Shown one piece after another: positions 6,238-6,264 of a DNA stretch of 6,264 nt. The position numbers and the translations under genes are program-made. The notes below the pieces were generated by a model. The model had not been told where the DNA came from, searched no databases, and saw only the letters and a program-made list of their open reading frames with translations. Every line of letters starts with the position of its first letter. Position 1 is the stretch's first letter. Location: the NCBI GenBank assembly GCA_900766945.1, contig CAAFXD010000155.1, positions 1-6,264 on the forward strand, written 5' to 3'. This DNA comes from Clostridia bacterium. GTDB lineage: Bacteria > Bacillota > Clostridia > Oscillospirales > Acutalibacteraceae.

Positions 6238-6264
6238 ATGGTTTCAAAATGCGTACAGGTCACA
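6238..6264 (+). CDS. Start of a probable HPr-like phosphocarrier gene (3' end outside window)
   Basis: ATG at 6238 opens a frame reading MVSKCVQVT to the window edge. It follows GAGGT (6225-6229) with eight bases of spacing, and the ribosome binding site overlaps the fruA stop. The first residues resemble the MVSK-x-V-x-V start of Gram-positive HPr. HPr genes do follow fruA in some clostridial fructose operons. HPr would carry phosphate from enzyme I to the FruA EIIA domain. Only nine codons are visible, so neither the His15 region nor Ser46 can be checked and the product is a prediction. Confidence 0.55.

Overview
The window looks like a piece of a low-to-mid GC Firmicutes chromosome, most likely an uncultured clostridial (Oscillospiraceae/Ruminococcaceae-like) bacterium. 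This rests on strong GGAGG-type ribosome binding sites, a sigma-A promoter with an extended -10, a Gram-positive style class B penicillin-binding protein, and a DeoR regulator/fruK/fruA cluster of the kind common in that group. The assignment is inferred from gene style, not from a marker gene. All supported genes lie on the + strand.

Layout. (1) 1-830 is the 3' part of a GNAT-like acyltransferase-type protein whose reading frame is open to the left edge, so its true start is outside the window. (2) 831-903 is a short junction with a TGTAAA/TTTACA inverted repeat and a 14-bp hairpin followed by Ts. The right arm of that hairpin contains the ribosome binding site of the next gene. (3) 904-2508 is a membrane-anchored class B penicillin-binding protein (peptidoglycan transpeptidase). 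(4) 2509-2626 is a compact regulatory region with a clear promoter, copies of a TTTGCGCAAA palindrome, and T-tracts repeated every 10 bp. (5) 2627-6264 is a fructose-utilisation operon: DeoR-family regulator (fruR), 1-phosphofructokinase (fruK, ATGA overlap with fruR), a fused PTS fructose transporter EIIABC (fruA), and the first nine codons of a gene that starts like the phosphocarrier HPr.

How the genes work together. FruA imports fructose and phosphorylates it to fructose 1-phosphate, using phosphate passed from HPr to its EIIA histidine and then to its EIIB cysteine. FruK converts the product to fructose 1,6-bisphosphate for glycolysis. The DeoR-type repressor at the head of the operon probably senses a sugar phosphate (fructose 1-phosphate is the likely one) and controls the single strong promoter at 2565-2593. 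The palindromic repeats inside and upstream of that promoter are good candidates for its operators. The acyltransferase-like gene and the penicillin-binding protein appear to be separate units with no evident link to fructose.

I see no mobile element, CRISPR array, RNA gene or clearly novel multi-gene system. The most interesting parts are the two intergenic regions.
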